Translations under genes and position numbers: made by a program | Notes under the pieces: model-generated | Database searches by the model: none | Seen by the model: the letters and a program-made list of their open reading frames with translations, nothing else | What the model was told of the DNA's origin: nothing | Shown here: positions 41,505 to 42,486 of the stretch, piece after piece | How the letters are laid out: each line of letters begins with the position of its first letter | Numbering within the stretch: position 1 is the stretch's first letter | Assembly (NCBI GenBank): GCA_030694985.1 | Contig: JAUYTV010000034.1 | Location: 1 to 42,486 of the forward strand | Source: Methanoregula sp. | GTDB lineage: Archaea; Halobacteriota; Methanomicrobia; Methanomicrobiales; Methanospirillaceae | DNA length: 42,486 nt | Reading direction: 5' to 3'

Positions 41505-42486
41505 TCATCCACTGATCTCAGCACACAGGATTTCAGCCTGCTCAAGAATGGTTGCAACTGCCTTTGGCTGCTTGTCAGGCGGATATCTGTATTTGGTCAG
41601 GATTCGTTTCACCATCACCCGCATTTTTGCCTTGACACCTTCCTTTACAGTCCAGTCAATGGTGGCATTTTTCCGGATCTGGTCCACCAGTTCGTGGGCT
41701 ATTTTCCGGAGAACCTCGTCCCCGAGGATCATGACTGCACTGTCATTGACCTCAAGTGCTTCATAGAACGCCAGTTCCGCTTCCGTAAGTCCGAGATCAT
41801 GACCTCGTTTGTCCGCTTCCCGCAGTTCCTTTGCAAGATTGATAAGCTCCTCGATGACCTCAACGGATTCAATGGCCCGGTTCTTGTACCGGTGAATGGT
41901 CTCTTCGAGCATCCGTTCAAAGGAACGGGACTGGACAAGCCGCTTCTTCTGCCGGGTCCGGATCTCGTCATTCAGGAGTTTTCTTAAGAGTTCTACTGCC
42001 ACGTTCTTTTGCGGGAGCCCCCTGACTTCTGCGAGGAACTCCTCAGACAGTATCGAGATATCCGGTTTTTTGAGACCGGCCGCAGAAAAGATGTCGATGA
42101 TCTGATCAGAAACGATCGCCCCGCTGACGATCTGGCGGATGGCGTGTTCCATGTCCCAGGTCCGGTCTGCCTTTTCACCAATACCATCAAATTTTAACAG
42201 CGCGGTTCGTACTGCCTGGAAAAATGCCACATCGTCCCGGATCTTTATTGCTTCATCGTGAGGGACCGCAAGGGCAAACGCCTTGGAGAGTTCCGTAACA
42301 GCTGCAATAAACCGTATCTTCCCATCTTTTTTACCAAGGATGGCACTCTGGGCAACCGGCAGGAGCGCAAGCCGGCGCTGCGGGTCTTCCCAGTCCGACC
42401 AGTCGAATCCGTGGAAGATACCGCAGCAGATTTCGTATTTCTCCTGCATGACGGCGACTGCTTCTTCCTGATCGATTGCGGTTTTA
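41505..42486 (-). CDS. hsdR: Type I restriction enzyme R subunit (HsdR), C-terminal part, 5' end outside window
   Basis: The frame is open from the right edge (first codons read [19 protein letters not shown]) to the stop at 41505, about 327 residues. It matches the C-terminal DUF3387/EcoEI-type region of Hsd[66 protein letters not shown] and [11 protein letters not shown]. The nuclease and translocase domains would lie to the right. HsdR cuts unmodified DNA together with HsdM and HsdS, which are not in the window. Confidence 0.92.
   Translation of the reverse strand, partial: KTAIDQEEAVAVMQEKYEICCGIFHGFDWSDWEDPQRRLALLPVAQSAILGKKDGKIRFIAAVTELSKAFALAVPHDEAIKIRDDVAFFQAVRTALLKFDGIGEKADRTWDMEHAIRQIVSGAIVSDQIIDIFSAAGLKKPDISILSEEFLAEVRGLPQKNVAVELLRKLLNDEIRTRQKKRLVQSRSFERMLEETIHRYKNRAIESVEVIEELINLAKELREADKRGHDLGLTEAELAFYEALEVNDSAVMILGDEVLRKIAHELVDQIRKNATIDWTVKEGVKAKMRVMVKRILTKYRYPPDKQPKAVATILEQAEILCAEISG

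Overview
The window looks like a chromosomal segment of a methanogenic euryarchaeon, most probably of the Methanomicrobiales (a Methanoregula-like organism). The basis is the combination of family-level signals: the large subunit of the archaea-specific DNA polymerase D, an archaeal HMG-CoA reductase (isoprenoid lipids), an archaeal Trm5-type tRNA methyltransferase, A-type ATP synthase subunits H and I, AN1-type zinc fingers, a long PAS-repeat sensor and T-rich intergenic ends with TATA-like boxes A. The genus is inference; no rRNA is present.

Layout. 1-2669: a very long PAS-repeat sensor (minus strand, C-terminus outside the window), preceded by a 53-unit pentanucleotide repeat and about 1.1 kb of gene-free DNA with palindromes. 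4123-13103: mostly housekeeping genes: a SpoIIE-type phosphatase with membrane sensor, ketopantoate reductase, Trm5, HMG-CoA reductase, a FecR-domain surface protein, RimI/Ard1 acetyltransferase, a DUF1015 protein and HisG. 13104-13901: a RelE-type toxin/antitoxin pair sandwiched between hisG and a shrunken second copy of the hisG 3' end. 13917-21390: a large surface protein with Ig-like and von Willebrand A domains, divergent from a tightly overlapping six-gene operon of small proteins with pilin-like N-termini; this is the best candidate for a poorly described system (an archaeal pilus or secretion pseudopilus tip with its adhesin). 21461-22093: a LysE-family exporter.

22.1-32.9 kb is an accessory region: visibly AT-richer genes, two membrane-anchored transglutaminase-like proteins (one with three AN1 zinc fingers), a TPR protein with a zinc finger, small membrane proteins, a PIN-domain toxin pair, an 840-bp duplication containing a TPR gene and a candidate structured RNA, and five decayed copies of the end of one unknown gene. 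It ends at a tRNA-Leu(CAA) gene flanked by two partial tRNA-Leu copies, as expected of an integration hotspot.

32918-42486 returns to core genes: DNA polymerase D large subunit (polC) with a 165-residue mini-intein at the catalytic motif and a C-terminal Gln, two HEAT-repeat proteins, an orphan ATP synthase H-I pair with a small leader protein, and the C-terminal part of a type I restriction HsdR subunit running off the right edge.
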